64,000 nt of DNA from the NCBI RefSeq assembly GCF_023065955.2, contig NW_026622764.1, positions 76,749,333 to 76,813,332 of the forward strand, read 5' to 3'. The DNA comes from Ursus arctos (Eukaryota; Chordata; Mammalia; Carnivora; Ursidae). Below the pieces are notes generated by a model. The model had not been told where the DNA came from. It was given only the letters and a program-made list of their open reading frames with translations, and searched no databases. A program made the position numbers and the translations under genes. Shown one piece after another: positions 48,460 through 58,749 of the stretch (within the stretch, counting starts at the first letter, position 1; each line of letters begins with the position of its first letter).

Positions 48460-49190
48460 ACAAAGAAATGATTTTGTCTATTGCCTGATGAGCTTTATCT
48501 CTTTCAGTTAGATGATCAGCTTTTGAGAACAAATCATGTATAAGGGGGATGTAAGGATTCTGACCTTAGATTCTGACCCCTTAGCTTACTCATCTTCAAA
48601 AGAGGGCTAAGGGACTAGAAGTGCCCTGCGGAAATGAGAGCAGAGGCAGGTAGCAGGGACGCACACTCGAGAAACACCTCTGAGTCAACCAAACCCACTC
48701 CTAGGATGGCTAGCCCTCATGCCCAAACCAGGACAGATAGGCCTGCAGCAGAAAGGCAGCCTGACTCTTCAGAACTGCCCCTTTGCTGGACTCAGGTGGC
48801 CACCCCAACCCAGGGGCTCCATTCTGTCTTCCTGTTTCTGGGAACGACATTGCATGCTTTCCCTTGATGACACCTTAGTGCAGCATTTAAACAGTTAAAA
48901 GACCTTCTAGTGCCACTGTGGCCTGCATTGTTTACCATATGATTTGTGATGGCTTATTTAAAAATGGGTTTTCCTATGTGGCAGTTTCCCTTTTGTCCTT
49001 CTCCCTGGTGTCCCGGCCAGATGTTAAGGGCTCTGGAAGCTTATTTATCACTACAGCTTGAAATACTAACACCACACACACGTACACACACACAAAATCA
49101 TGAGTGCTCTGAGTATTTTTAACTTTGGTATTTTTTGGTGTGTGACATTTTGAAGTACTATTTTATGACATGATTTTCTTTTTGTAACAG
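48460..49190. other. Single-copy DNA with a small (CA)n tract
   Basis: No gene is supported. Bases 49073-49095 hold a short interrupted (CA)n. Confidence 0.45.
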
Positions 49191-49194
49191 AGAA

Positions 49195-49395
49195 GGAAAC
49201 TAGCACTCACTGAATCCCTGTGATGTGCAGGCACCGTAGCAGGTCCTTTGTATGATTCTGTCCTTTCTTTCTCACAGCCATCCTTATTGTCCGCATTTCA
49301 CTCCTGAGGAAACCAAGTCACACAGCTAATAAATAGTAACACCAAGATTGAAATTCAGATCTAATATGTTTTCTGCTGTGTAATGTAGCTGCTTC
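49195..49395 (+). mobile_element. MIR relic
   Basis: 'tgatgtgcaggcaccgtagc', 'ctgaggaaaccaagtcacacagctaataaat' follow the MIR order. Confidence 0.88.
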
Positions 49396-50389
49396 CCGGA
49401 ACGCTGTCTTAAAGCATTTGCACATTCTAAAGAGTGGTTCTGTTCCAGGTGACAAATCACTTCCTGGACCATAGCGCTGGTTTGACATCTAAAGTGGCTA
49501 ATAATTACTTATTAGCGTACTTAATAGATGTTTCCTCATAGTAGAGGAAACATCTATTATGCGTAAAGGAGCACCGAGTGGAGGAGTCAGGAGGTTGTTG
49601 GGTTTGATCTGGTGGGGCTCCTACAGAAACGAGTTTTCCCACAGTGAAAGGCATGGTGGTGGCAGGGAATAAACAAGGCCTTCCAGCAGAGTGACAGCAA
49701 GCCCATCACCACTGCCAGGGTGAAGGGTTCACAAGGGATGGAGGAGAATAAGCAGGTGAGGTACGGAGGCTGGGCTTGTCAGCGCACTGAATTAGCCAGG
49801 ACTTGTTTTGCCAGGAAAGAAAGCATGAGTGAGTTACGTGACCTAAATACATGCCTAGAACTACAAATGACGTAAGGCAGATAATTCTACCTTCGTGACT
49901 CAGATTCTGTCTGTATAAAATGGGAGAAGTAAAACTGTGCTAAGTAACACACTCCCTTTACTTCCTAGAGATGTTGGGGGAACTTCCAGAGAGATTTCTT
50001 CAACCATAAACCCTGGTTATGCCCCAATATACAGTTCTTTAATTCCTTTTTCTTGCATTGCAGAACCCCAGGAAAAGCTTTCCGATATGAACCACAGAAA
50101 TTACACAGAGCTACCTCAGTTAATTCTAAAATTCGGTTTCTACCAAATCCAAATACCCTTCTTGGTTATAGATTCATAAAACTGAAAGATCTTAGAGATG
50201 ACTCTGTGCAGTGAGGTCAAATGCCTGGCATGCTTGCCTGTACCCCCTGCATGCAGCCCCCAGGTAGACTTTTTATTCCATCTGGACACCTGCCCCCAGA
50301 GCCTGACCACAATCTCAGAATCCTTCTCAACCGGCACCTCCAGCAGCCACCATCAGCTGACTGCAACTGGCATTTGAATGGAAACCTAT
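49396..50389. other. Single-copy segment containing two adjacent hairpins
   Basis: No gene is supported. An 80-codon frame at 49937-50179 has no domain. The hairpin pair is listed separately. Confidence 0.45.
49497..49559. repeat. Two adjacent perfect inverted repeats
   Basis: The first is 'gctaataa'-TTAC-'ttattagc' (49497-49504 / 49509-49516, 8-bp arms, 4-nt loop). Five bases later comes 'taatagatgtttcctc' (49522-49537), a 6-nt loop 'atagta' and the exact complement 'gaggaaacatctatta' (49544-49559), giving 16-bp arms without a mismatch. It lies outside recognised transposable elements. No function can be assigned from sequence. Confidence 0.9.
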
Positions 50390-50550
50390 CCGTCATCTCC
50401 GATCTAATCCAACACTTTGCTTTTATAGAAGAACTAGAAGTTTAGAGAGACTGAATGATGAAACCAGAATGAAACCAGGATCTCACAGCTAATAACTGGC
50501 AGAGCCAGGAGTGAAAACAAGGCCTCTGACTTCTATCCATATTTTTTTGA
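50390..50550 (+). mobile_element. MIR relic
   Basis: 'agtttagagagactgaatga', 'ggatctcacagctaataact' and 'ggcagagccaggagtg' follow the MIR 3' half. Confidence 0.82.
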
Positions 50551-50709
50551 TACCTCTGATGTTAACAAGACCCAGCTCTACTAAATAATTCATTTATCCA
50601 TTGAATAGTTACTGAGAACCTACTATGTACCAGGCATTATGCCCAGATAAATGATTAATCCCTGTTGGTCCACTTGGAGAAGAAGTCCATAAACCACAGA
50701 CCTTTTTTT

Positions 50710-50901
50710 TTTTTAAGATTTTATTTATTTATTTGACACACAGAGAGACAGCCAGCGAGAGAGGGAACACAAGCAGGGGAAGTGGGAGAGGAAGAAGCAG
50801 GCTACCAGCAGAGGAGCCCAATGCGGGGCTCGATCCAGGACTCCAGGATCACTCCCTGAGCTGAAGACAGACGCTTAACGACTGAGCCACCCAGGTGCCC
50901 C
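50710..50901 (-). mobile_element. SINEC, minus strand, with TSD
   Basis: The exact duplication 'aaccacagacc' plus following Ts lies at 50692-50702 and 50902-50912. The body has a two-base loss at 'gatccaggactccagg'. Confidence 0.96.
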
Positions 50902-50951
50902 AACCACAGACCTTTTTTTCACTCAGCATGAGTTGGATCAGAATTCAACTA

Positions 50952-50990
50952 GATGGATGGATGGATGGATGGATGGATGGATGGATAGAA
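50952..50990. repeat. (GATG)n microsatellite
   Basis: About eight GATG/TGGA units, then a diverged 'atagaatagatag'. Confidence 0.95.
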
Positions 50991-51539
50991 TAGATAGTTA
51001 TGACATCACATTTACCATGGACTTTAGAAATGCCTGTCAAAAAGAAGTTTACAAAATTATTATTATAAGATAATTAATGACTGCTACCCACTACATCATT
51101 TTGTTTGTGTATTTTCTGTTTCTTTTGGTTGTCTTTTCCTGGGCATTGTGCTGTAAGAATCTATATAAAGTACATGACTATATATAGTTTTGATGGAAAA
51201 ACTATTATAGGAGGAATTTAAGTAACTTGCTCCAAGTCTTATATCAAGTCTTATATCTCTCTTTAGGAGAGAAAAAAAAAAAGATGTAATCATCATAGGT
51301 CTACATTACATTTACACTATCAACCACAAGTAAAATGTCAGTTGAAGGTTAACTAAATTATTTTTCCTTTGGTTTATATTATAGGAAAGATAGCATTGAA
51401 CCAAGTATCAGAAGACCTGGGTTCTAGTTTTGCTCCTCCTACGCATTTGTAACACTGAATGAATCATTTCAATATCACTGAGCCTCTCTCTTCATTTATA
51501 AAATGACTTTGTGCCCTGCCTGCCTCAGAAGGTTGTTAT
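50991..51539. other. AT-rich single-copy DNA
   Basis: No gene is supported. A short direct repeat 'caagtcttatat' occurs near 51233 and 51245. Confidence 0.45.
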
Positions 51540-51740
51540 TAACATTAATAATAAAAGCTCCCACTGCTATTGTGATTTACCATTTGTAATGCTCTTTCAC
51601 AACAACCCTGAGAGGTGGGTAGGGCAGTTATAATTACCCACAATTAAAGATGAGAAACCCAAGGCTCAGAGAAGTGAAGTAATTTTCTCAAGGTAACCCA
51701 GCTAGAAAGTGGTGGCAATGAGAGTGAGCTTTCTGCTTTC
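51540..51740 (+). mobile_element. MIR relic
   Basis: 'cacaacaaccctgagaggtg', 'agatgagaaacccaaggctcagagaagtgaagtaa' and 'acccagctagaaagtggtgg' give an unusually clear MIR. Confidence 0.93.
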
Positions 51741-52499
51741 TTGCGTAGACACAACCCCCCCCCCGCCTTCCACCCCCACCCCTGCCAGCTGTGCTGCTTC
51801 TCCAAGGGAGGCAGGGTGCCTAGGGTCCTTCCATACACTGTCATGTTGTCGGTGCATGGTGGGAGCTGGCTCTCTAGGCAGCTCTCAGGAACTTGGAAAT
51901 ATCTAAGTGGCTCTTGGCAAGTTTTCTAGTTGTGGAAACTAGAAGAGGATGTTTTCAGTGAGAAGTTTCTCTGCTGTGCTCACAGACTCCTTATCTGTTT
52001 GCTCCAGTCTGCTCCACTTCTCTACCACATTTGTAGCTATCTCCATGTGTGTCCTTAGTCATTTCCTCTAAAAGACACAACACACACACACACGTGCACA
52101 CATGTGTCACTTAACTACAAACATAAGTTTCAGGAATCCTTAGCATTGTAAACAGCCTCTTAAAAAATTAGTTAAGTCATGTCTTATAAATGGTTTCTTG
52201 CAGCACGGTGCCCAGGAAAAGACCAAAAGAGACAGAAAACACTCCAAGTTGATTAGCACTCTTTCTGTGCCTGACTGGTTCTGTAGTGCTGGCAGTCATG
52301 TTAGATGTGACAAGGCAGCAGCAGGGACCACCGCTGCCCGCTCTTTGACCCTTTGGGAGTCTCTATCCTGAGTGTACCTTTCCCCAGTACAGATGTTCTT
52401 ACCCTTGTGCTTATAGAAGTCACTGTGCACGCACCACCTCGTGTACTGGGTCAGGAGAGGGGCTGCCAACAGACCCAGTATATGGTGGTGTTCTCCACT
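51741..52499. other. Single-copy DNA with a small (CA)n tract
   Basis: No gene is supported. A (CA)n run lies at 52078-52095. Confidence 0.45.
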
Positions 52500-52633
52500 G
52501 CTTTTCTTTTTTTTTTTAAGATTTTATTTATTTATTTGAGAGAGAGAGAGAGAGAGACAGCAAGAGAGATCACAGAGGGAGAGGGAGAGAGAGAACTAAC
52601 TGAGCTGAAGGCAGACACCCAACCCAGGTGCCC
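52500..52633 (-). mobile_element. SINEC with central deletion, minus strand
   Basis: The tail and CT-rich body (52501-52600) join directly to 'gagctgaaggcagacaccc...aggtgccc', so the B-box region is missing. Short flanks 'ctccact' lie at 52493-52499 and 52634-52640. Confidence 0.88.
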
Positions 52634-52979
52634 CTCCACTCTTGACTTTATTGGTAGACAGTAGCTCTAGCGCAGAGGCTTGCAAATTTTAAAAATTTGA
52701 GTGTGTGTGTGAAACAAAAAACAATACCCTAAAGCTCATCTACTTTCAGATTTCCTGGCCTATTCTATTTCATATAAATGAAATGCTGGTTGCAACCTAA
52801 TGTATTGATTTTATGACCTGCCAATAGGTTATGACCCACTACACGAAGTGGCATCATTCAAAGCGTGACCTGCATACCAAAGGGCAAACTCCCATGGCAC
52901 AGGAGTGGAGACCATGCTCAGAGCAGTGAAATGATTGGCCCAAACGCTATGTCCTGAGGCTGCTTCCACCTTCCAGGTT

Positions 52980-53345
52980 CTTCCAGACTCCTCTATCCAC
53001 ACCCTCCCACCAAATCCAGCCTCCTAACAAGCCTCTGCCTCTAAATGTGTTCCTCTCCATCCCATCCTCCACTACCGCCAGAATGATTTTCTGAAATAGA
53101 CATCTTTCCCTTTCATACCCTTCCAAAAACCTTCCTATGACTTCCCCCAGCACTGTCACCTAAAGGAGGAAGTCTAGGCTCCTCAGATGGTTGATGAGAC
53201 CCCTATGACCGCTATGACCCCAGTCCTACCTCTCAAGTTTCAACCCCTACACTCCCACCCTTTCCCTTTGTATTCCTACTGCACCACAGCAGTTGTGGCT
53301 GACCCACAGCACATGCTATTTCGTGTCTCCATGCTTCTTCTCTCC
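52980..53345 (+). mobile_element. LINE-2 ORF2 end, plus strand
   Basis: 'ccatcctccactaccgccagaatgat', 'tcatacccttccaaaaacct', 'cctacctctcaagtttcaac' follow the L2 ORF2 3' region in order. Confidence 0.88.
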
Positions 53346-53747
53346 CAGACCTGTGGTAGGTAAAATAACACCTCCTCCAGGAAGTAGACTCTGACCATCC
53401 AGGTTGCCCGGGCACCTACTTCGCATAATCTGTGGTCTTCTGGGCACACCCTGTGTGAGTACCTACTCTGGTATTGTCCCTCCTGAAGAAGTGTGTAGGT
53501 GGCAGGAGGGGTGGGACCCTGGGCAGGACAGAGGAGGCCGTTGCTTGCTGAGGGAAGTGACTTAACAAGCAGCATGTTGTGGAAGAAAATGAAATCAAAG
53601 CCAGAAAGACTGATCAACTGAGTCATCAGTGGAACAGGGCTGACAGAGAGAAGAGTCCAAATACAAGGCAATTTGAGAGATTCCCCAAGAATCCCCAGTG
53701 ACGAAAGAAGTCTGAACATAGAAGATGAACAGTCAAGTGCACATCCT
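53346..53747. other. Single-copy DNA crossed by a 167-codon minus-strand open frame
   Basis: The longest non-LINE open frame in the window runs 53276-53779 on the minus strand, but it starts in a MER5 relic and ends in L2. It shows no domain and no recognisable family, so I do not call it a gene. Confidence 0.4.
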
Positions 53748-53830
53748 GGCTGCTCAAAGTGTGGTCCATGGACCAGCATCCCCAGCAGTTTGTTACAGAT
53801 GCCCTAGCCTAGATCAGAGAAGCACTGGTC
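53748..53830 (-). mobile_element. MER5-type DNA transposon relic, minus strand
   Basis: 'ctcaaagtgtggtccatgga' is the inverse MER5A terminus. Confidence 0.85.
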
Positions 53831-53869
53831 TGAAGGAACTTTCCTGAGCCAGAGAGCAAACGCACCAGC

Positions 53870-54010
53870 TTTCTATGTGCCTGGCTACCTCCACTTCTCC
53901 CAGCACTGTGCTGAAGTTTTCTGTCTACAAGTCTGTCAGCCTGAAAACAAGGACTGCATCTTGTGTGTCTTTGTGTCCTCAGTGCCTAGTCTGCTCCCAT
54001 CATCTCATGG
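53870..54010 (+). mobile_element. LINE-2 3' end scrap
   Basis: 'aaaacaaggactgcatcttg' and 'tttgtgtcctcagtgcctag' match the L2 3' terminus pattern. Confidence 0.6.
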
Positions 54011-54084
54011 GGGCATATTAGTGTTCTTGCCTTCTCTGGGACAGAAATACTTCCCACAGATCTTCTAAAGTTGTTATGAAATTG

Positions 54085-54305
54085 AGACATGCTCATCATA
54101 GATGTCTTAGAAAATAAAGAAAATTTAAAAAATTCATCTATATACTCACAATTCAGAGATAACCACTACTACAATTTTATAGCATTTCTGTTTCTTTTTA
54201 AACCTCTATGGATGTTTATTATTCTAACTTCTAAGTAGTTCACATCACATTCATGTAACAGGTTTAAATGTATCAGTAGTGACAGTGGTCCTAAGACAGT
54301 GACTT
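54085..54305. other. Unassigned old repeat-like DNA
   Basis: 'cacaattcagagataaccac' resembles a common but unassigned mammalian repeat and is reminiscent of 14120-14280. No gene is supported. Confidence 0.4.
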
Positions 54306-54309
54306 TGAC

Positions 54310-55140
54310 ATTCCCACAGTCCATAGTAAGTACAGTTCTGTGGCATAAAGTACATTCACATCATTGTGCAACTATCATTACCGCCCATCTCCAGAACTCT
54401 TTCATCTTTCCCAACTGAAAGTCCATACCCATTAAATACTAACTCTCCTTTTCCCCTTCCTGTAGCTCCTGGCAACCACCATTCTATCTATGTTTCAGCA
54501 TAGGTTGACTACTCTAGGAATGTCATGTAAGAGGAATCATACAATATTTGTCCTTTTATGATGGGCTTATGTCATTCATCATAATATCTTTAAGTTTCAC
54601 CCATGTTGTACATATGACAGAATTTCCTTTCTTTTTAATACTGAATATTATTCCACTGTGTGTATGTATCACATTTTGTTTATCCTTTCCTCTGTTGATG
54701 GACTCTTAAGTTGCTTCCACCTTTTGGCGATTGTTAATAATACTGCTGCTAACATGGGTATATAAATACCTGTTCTCTCTCTTTTCACCTCTTTTGGTGA
54801 AAGTGGAACTACTGAACCATATGGAAATTTTATGCTTAATTTTTTAAATTGCCATATCATTTTCCACAGAGGCTATTTTATTTTATATTTCCAGCAGGAA
54901 TACACAGGTTTCCAATTTTTCCACATCCTCCTCAATACTCACTATTTTCTGATTGTGTGATAACAGCATCCTAATGTGTGTGAGGTGGTATCTCAATGTG
55001 GTTTTGATTTGTGTTTCTCTAAATTAGATTATTGATGTTGAGCATTTTTATGTGGTTATTGGCCATTTGTATATCTTTGAAGAAATGTCTATTTGCACAT
55101 TTTTAATTGGGTTTTTGTTTTTTGTTGTTGTTGAGTTGTT
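54310..55140 (-). mobile_element. L1 (L1MB/MC-like) 3' part, minus strand
   Basis: 'gtacattcacatcattgtgc', 'cctggcaaccaccattctat', 'ccacatcctcctcaatactc' are the inverse L1 3' UTR and ORF2 C-terminus. Confidence 0.92.
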
Positions 55141-55197
55141 GTCTCAGAAATTTACTCAATAAAGTCAGGACCTATTCTCACTTAAAAAGTTCAAAAT

Positions 55198-56003
55198 CTG
55201 TGGCCCTAGCACTGGCTGTCATGAAGAAGCATGAGGCCAAGAATGTGGTAAATCCCCTGTTTGAGAAAAAGTCCCAAAATTTTAGCACTGGATAGGGTAT
55301 CCAGCCCTAAAGGGACCTCACTTGCTTTATCACATGGCCCCACTACATCCAGTTGCCGTGATAAAGGGCTATCCTTTATAAGCAGCTGGAGGTGCTCCTA
55401 TGGTTAACTAGTTTACCCAGGCCTTGGGCCACCAAAGAGCAACTCAGCTGTTTAACCTGGCCTGAAAGGATGGACCAGAGAACGCAGAGATTGTTGGCCT
55501 GGGCCAAGAAAACTGCCCGGCAAAGGGAATGTCCTCACTGAGAGGCCTCTGTCCTTTGAGTGGGAGTTAACACTGCCACCACATTGGTGGAAAATAAGAA
55601 GTCCATACTGGTGGTGATTGCACATGTCGTGGATCCCATCAAGCTGGTTGCCTTCTTGCCTGCCCTATGTCATAAGATGGGTGTTCCCTACCGTATTTTC
55701 AAGGGGAAGGCCAGGCTGGGGTATTTGGTCCACAGAGGAGATAAACCACACAGGTCACCTGCACACAGGTTAACTCAGAAAACGAAAGGGCTCTGGCTAA
55801 GCTGCTGGAAGCTATCGGGAGACCAATTACAATGACAGATTTGATGAGATCCATCACTGGAGAGGCAACATCATGGGTCCAAAATCTGTGGCTCCTATTA
55901 CCAAGCTGGAAAAGGCAAAGGCAAAAGAACTTGTCATCAAACTGGGTTAAATGTATACTGTCGAGTTTTCTGTACATAAAAATAATAAAAATTGTCCTTC
56001 AAA
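55198..56003 (+). pseudogene. RPL7A: Processed pseudogene of ribosomal protein L7a (eL8), 5'-truncated
   Basis: The parent encodes a 266-residue protein of the 60S ribosomal subunit. This copy has no introns and begins at about parental codon 12 (V-A-L-A-L-A-V-M-K-K). It carries recognisable segments in order: 'NPLFEKKSQNFS', then degraded 'IQP...RDLT', '[13 protein letters not shown]', '[20 protein letters not shown]', '[21 protein letters not shown]', and '[19 protein letters not shown]'. It ends 'KELVIKLG' with TAA at 55948-55950. A TAG interrupts it at 55293-55295, and frameshifts occur between 55390-55540 and after 55730. A 3' UTR with AATAAA-like text and an A-tail follows. The 14-bp TSD 'aaaaagttcaaaat' (55184-55197, 56004-56017) proves L1-mediated retrotransposition. 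It has no promoter of its own and is surely non-coding. Confidence 0.96.
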
Positions 56004-56017
56004 AAAAAGTTCAAAAT

Positions 56018-56291
56018 TCTCTCAATTGTTTTGCCTTCCCCTTTTACTTCTCACTGGGGTGATATCTAGGTGGAGATATAGACCAAAGTAAGCAGCTGTA
56101 ATGAATTCACCCTATATACATGTGACAGAAGCTTATTTTTTGCTCATGTCAAGCCCATTCTAGATTGGCAGGGATTATTTTCCACAAGATAATTCAGGGA
56201 AGAAGGCTCTGCCTTTCTCTAGGACCTTGTTATCTCTATTCAATTCTGTGTGAGTAGAACGTGTGTATGGCAGGGACACTTGCTTCTAAAA
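56018..56291. other. Single-copy DNA, nothing recognised
   Basis: No gene or assignable repeat is visible. Confidence 0.4.
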
Positions 56292-56303
56292 AGCCTTGAC
56301 CTG

Positions 56304-57444
56304 AAACCATATGATAATTGTCTTTGTCTGCTTGACTTATTTCACTTAGCATAATCTCCTCCAGTCCCGTCCATGTTGCAGCAAATGTTGAGAAATCGTT
56401 CTTTCTGATGGTTGAGTAATATTCCATTGTATATATGTACCACATCTTCTTAATCCAGTCATCTGTTGAAGGGCATCTCGGTTCCTTCCACAATTTAGCT
56501 ATTGTGGACAATGCTGCTATGAACATTGGGATGCATATGGCCCTTCTCTTCACTATGTCTGTATTTTGGGGGTAAATACCCAGTAGTGCAATTGCTGGAT
56601 TGTAGGGTAGTTCTATTTTTAACTTTTTAAGGGACCTCCACACTTTTCCAAAGTGGCTGTGCGAAATTGCATTCCCACCAACAGTGTAAGAGGGATCCCC
56701 TTTCTCCACATCCTCTCCAACATTTGTTGTTTCTTGACTTGTCAATTTTTGCCATTCTAACTGGTGCAAGGTGGTATCTCCGTGTGGTTTTGATTTGAAT
56801 TTCCCTGATGGCTAATGATTTTGAACATTTTTCATGTGTCTGTTAGCCATTTGTATGTCTTCCTTGGAAAAGTGTCTGTTCATATCTTCTGCCCATTTTT
56901 TTATTTGCTTATTTGTTTCTTGTGTATTGAGTTTGAGAAGTTCTTTGTAGATCTTGGATATTAATCTTTTATCTGTAGTGTCATTTGCAAATATCTTCTT
57001 CCATTCCGTGGGCTGCCTCTTAGTTTTTTGGACTGTTTCCTTGGCTGTGCAGAAGCTTTTTATCTTGATGAAGTCCCACAAGTTCATTTTATCTTTTGTT
57101 TCTCTTGCCTTTGGAGATGTGTCATGAAAAAAGTATCATATGGTTTCACTCATTTATGGAACATAAGAAATAGCAGGAAGATCCTTAGGAGAAGGAAAGG
57201 AAGAATGAAGGGGGTAAACAGAAGGGGGATGAACCATGAAGGACTATGGACTCTGGGAAACAAACTGAGGGCTTCAGAGGGGAGGCAGAGGGGGGATTGG
57301 GATAGGCCAGTGATGGGCATTACGGAGGGCACATATTGCATGGAGCACTGGGTGTTATATGCAAACAATGAATCGTAGAACATTACATCAAAAACTAAGG
57401 ATGTACTGTACGGTGACTAACATAACATAATAAAAAATTATTAT

Positions 57445-57475
<31 letters not shown>

Positions 57476-57479
57476 AAAT
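56304..57479 (+). mobile_element. Twin-primed L1: inverted ORF2 part plus sense 3' UTR
   Basis: Bases 56304-57127 are L1 ORF2 C-terminal sequence on the minus strand (readable 'RFLKK'-like, 'IELPYNPAIALLGIYPQNTD', 'KNVQNH', '[17 protein letters not shown]'). At about 57128 the strand switches to the sense 3' UTR, starting 'gtatcatatggtttcactca' and ending in an (AAATA)n tail. The inner end of the inverted part reads 'tatcatatggttt' too, so the two halves meet at nearly the same L1 position. The TSD 'agccttgacctg' lies at 56292-56303 and 57480-57491. Confidence 0.96.
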
Positions 57480-57491
57480 AGCCTTGACCTG

Positions 57492-58115
57492 GAAACGCAA
57501 ATACCGGTGGTGTTCATATTTTAGTCACCTGCCAGCCACATCTACCTGGAAGGAAGCCTGGGAAATCTAGCCCTCACTGGAATAAGAGCACATCATTTCT
57601 GGTGAACAGCTCAAATCCCCACCACTCACAGAGACAGGGAAGAGAGTCTTACAATGGGCTGCCCCCAATCGTCCCTGGCCTTGTTGAGATGTCTCCATGC
57701 ACTTGTACCTGCTGGTCTCTGTCCCTGCTTCAGCCATTTTGATGCAACTGGCCTGGCCTGGCTTTTGGGCACCTGTCATTCAGATCGGCCCCAGCATGGG
57801 CTCAATCCTGCAGTCATTACCCTGTGCTCATTTCCCACACCCCCAGGACACCTCTGCCACTAAGCACAGGGAGACTTTGTCTACTCAGAAACAGGCTTGA
57901 GGATCCAGTGGGCACTGTCTCAAACTCTCCTCTGCCTAGATATACACCTTACTGACCAGCCCATATTCGGTGAAGGGGCCTCACCAGGTGGTGTCATTTC
58001 AGAGAAGTAATATTGTTCAAGTGACACTTAATCTTTTCCTGGGGGATTTATATTCCTTTTCTCCCATTGTTTTCCCCCAAGGGGGAGACAACAGTGAGCA
58101 GGTCTTAAGCTCATG
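57492..58115. other. Single-copy DNA, nothing recognised
   Basis: No gene is supported. Overlapping frames near 57654-57900 carry no domain. Confidence 0.4.
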
Positions 58116-58127
58116 TAAAACAAACAA

Positions 58128-58315
58128 GGGTGGCTCTGTTGGTTAAGTATTGGATTCTTGGTTTCACTTCAGGTTGCGATTTCGCAGGTCGTGGGATGGA
58201 GCCCACTCCACGCTCAGCAAGGAGTCTGCTTGAAGCCTCTCTCCCTCTGCCCCTCACCCCACTCATGCATGCTCCTTCTGAGGTAAATAATCTTTTTTAA
58301 AAATGAATAAATAAA
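58128..58315 (+). mobile_element. Older SINEC, plus strand, with TSD
   Basis: The diverged head 'gggtggctctgttggttaag' leads to a degenerate body and an (AAAT)n tail. The exact duplication 'taaaacaaacaa' lies at 58116-58127 and 58316-58327. Confidence 0.92.
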
Positions 58316-58327
58316 TAAAACAAACAA

Positions 58328-58749
58328 CCTCTCCCTTCTTCTCTCCAGAGTTCTCTCTAAATCTTGTAAGTAAAAAGCTCTTTGATTTCAGACTGTTGTG
58401 CTCGTTAGCAGTTTAATCCATTCAGTGCTACAAAGGCCTTTATTTTGGGAGGCAGTATGTTCTTCCCTTGCTCCAATCCTTGAATGCCATTGAGCCAATG
58501 GGCAGAAACCAGATGGGCAAAAGAATAATCATGAGAGAAAAGTTCTGTTTCAAAGCCTCCTGATTTGTCCTACCACATTCAGCTTTGAATCTGGCTTTTT
58601 ACCTAACAATTATTCCATGAGACTTTTCCCATGCCTATTGGGAATTATTTGAAAATGTAATTTTGTCACAAGAAATAAGCTGAACAAACAAAATCACAGT
58701 TCTTCATAGAGCCATCAGAAAATGAGATCACAGGGCACACCACTGCTCT
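58328..58749. other. Single-copy DNA, nothing recognised
   Basis: No gene is supported. Confidence 0.4.

Noticed and set aside
53276..53779. 167-codon minus-strand open frame
   Set aside because: It overlaps an L2 end and a MER5 relic and has no family resemblance or protein-like domain.
55560..55835. 91-codon frame as a functional ribosomal protein gene
   Set aside because: It is a fragment of RPL7A with an upstream stop, frameshifts, A-tail and TSD, so it is a processed pseudogene.
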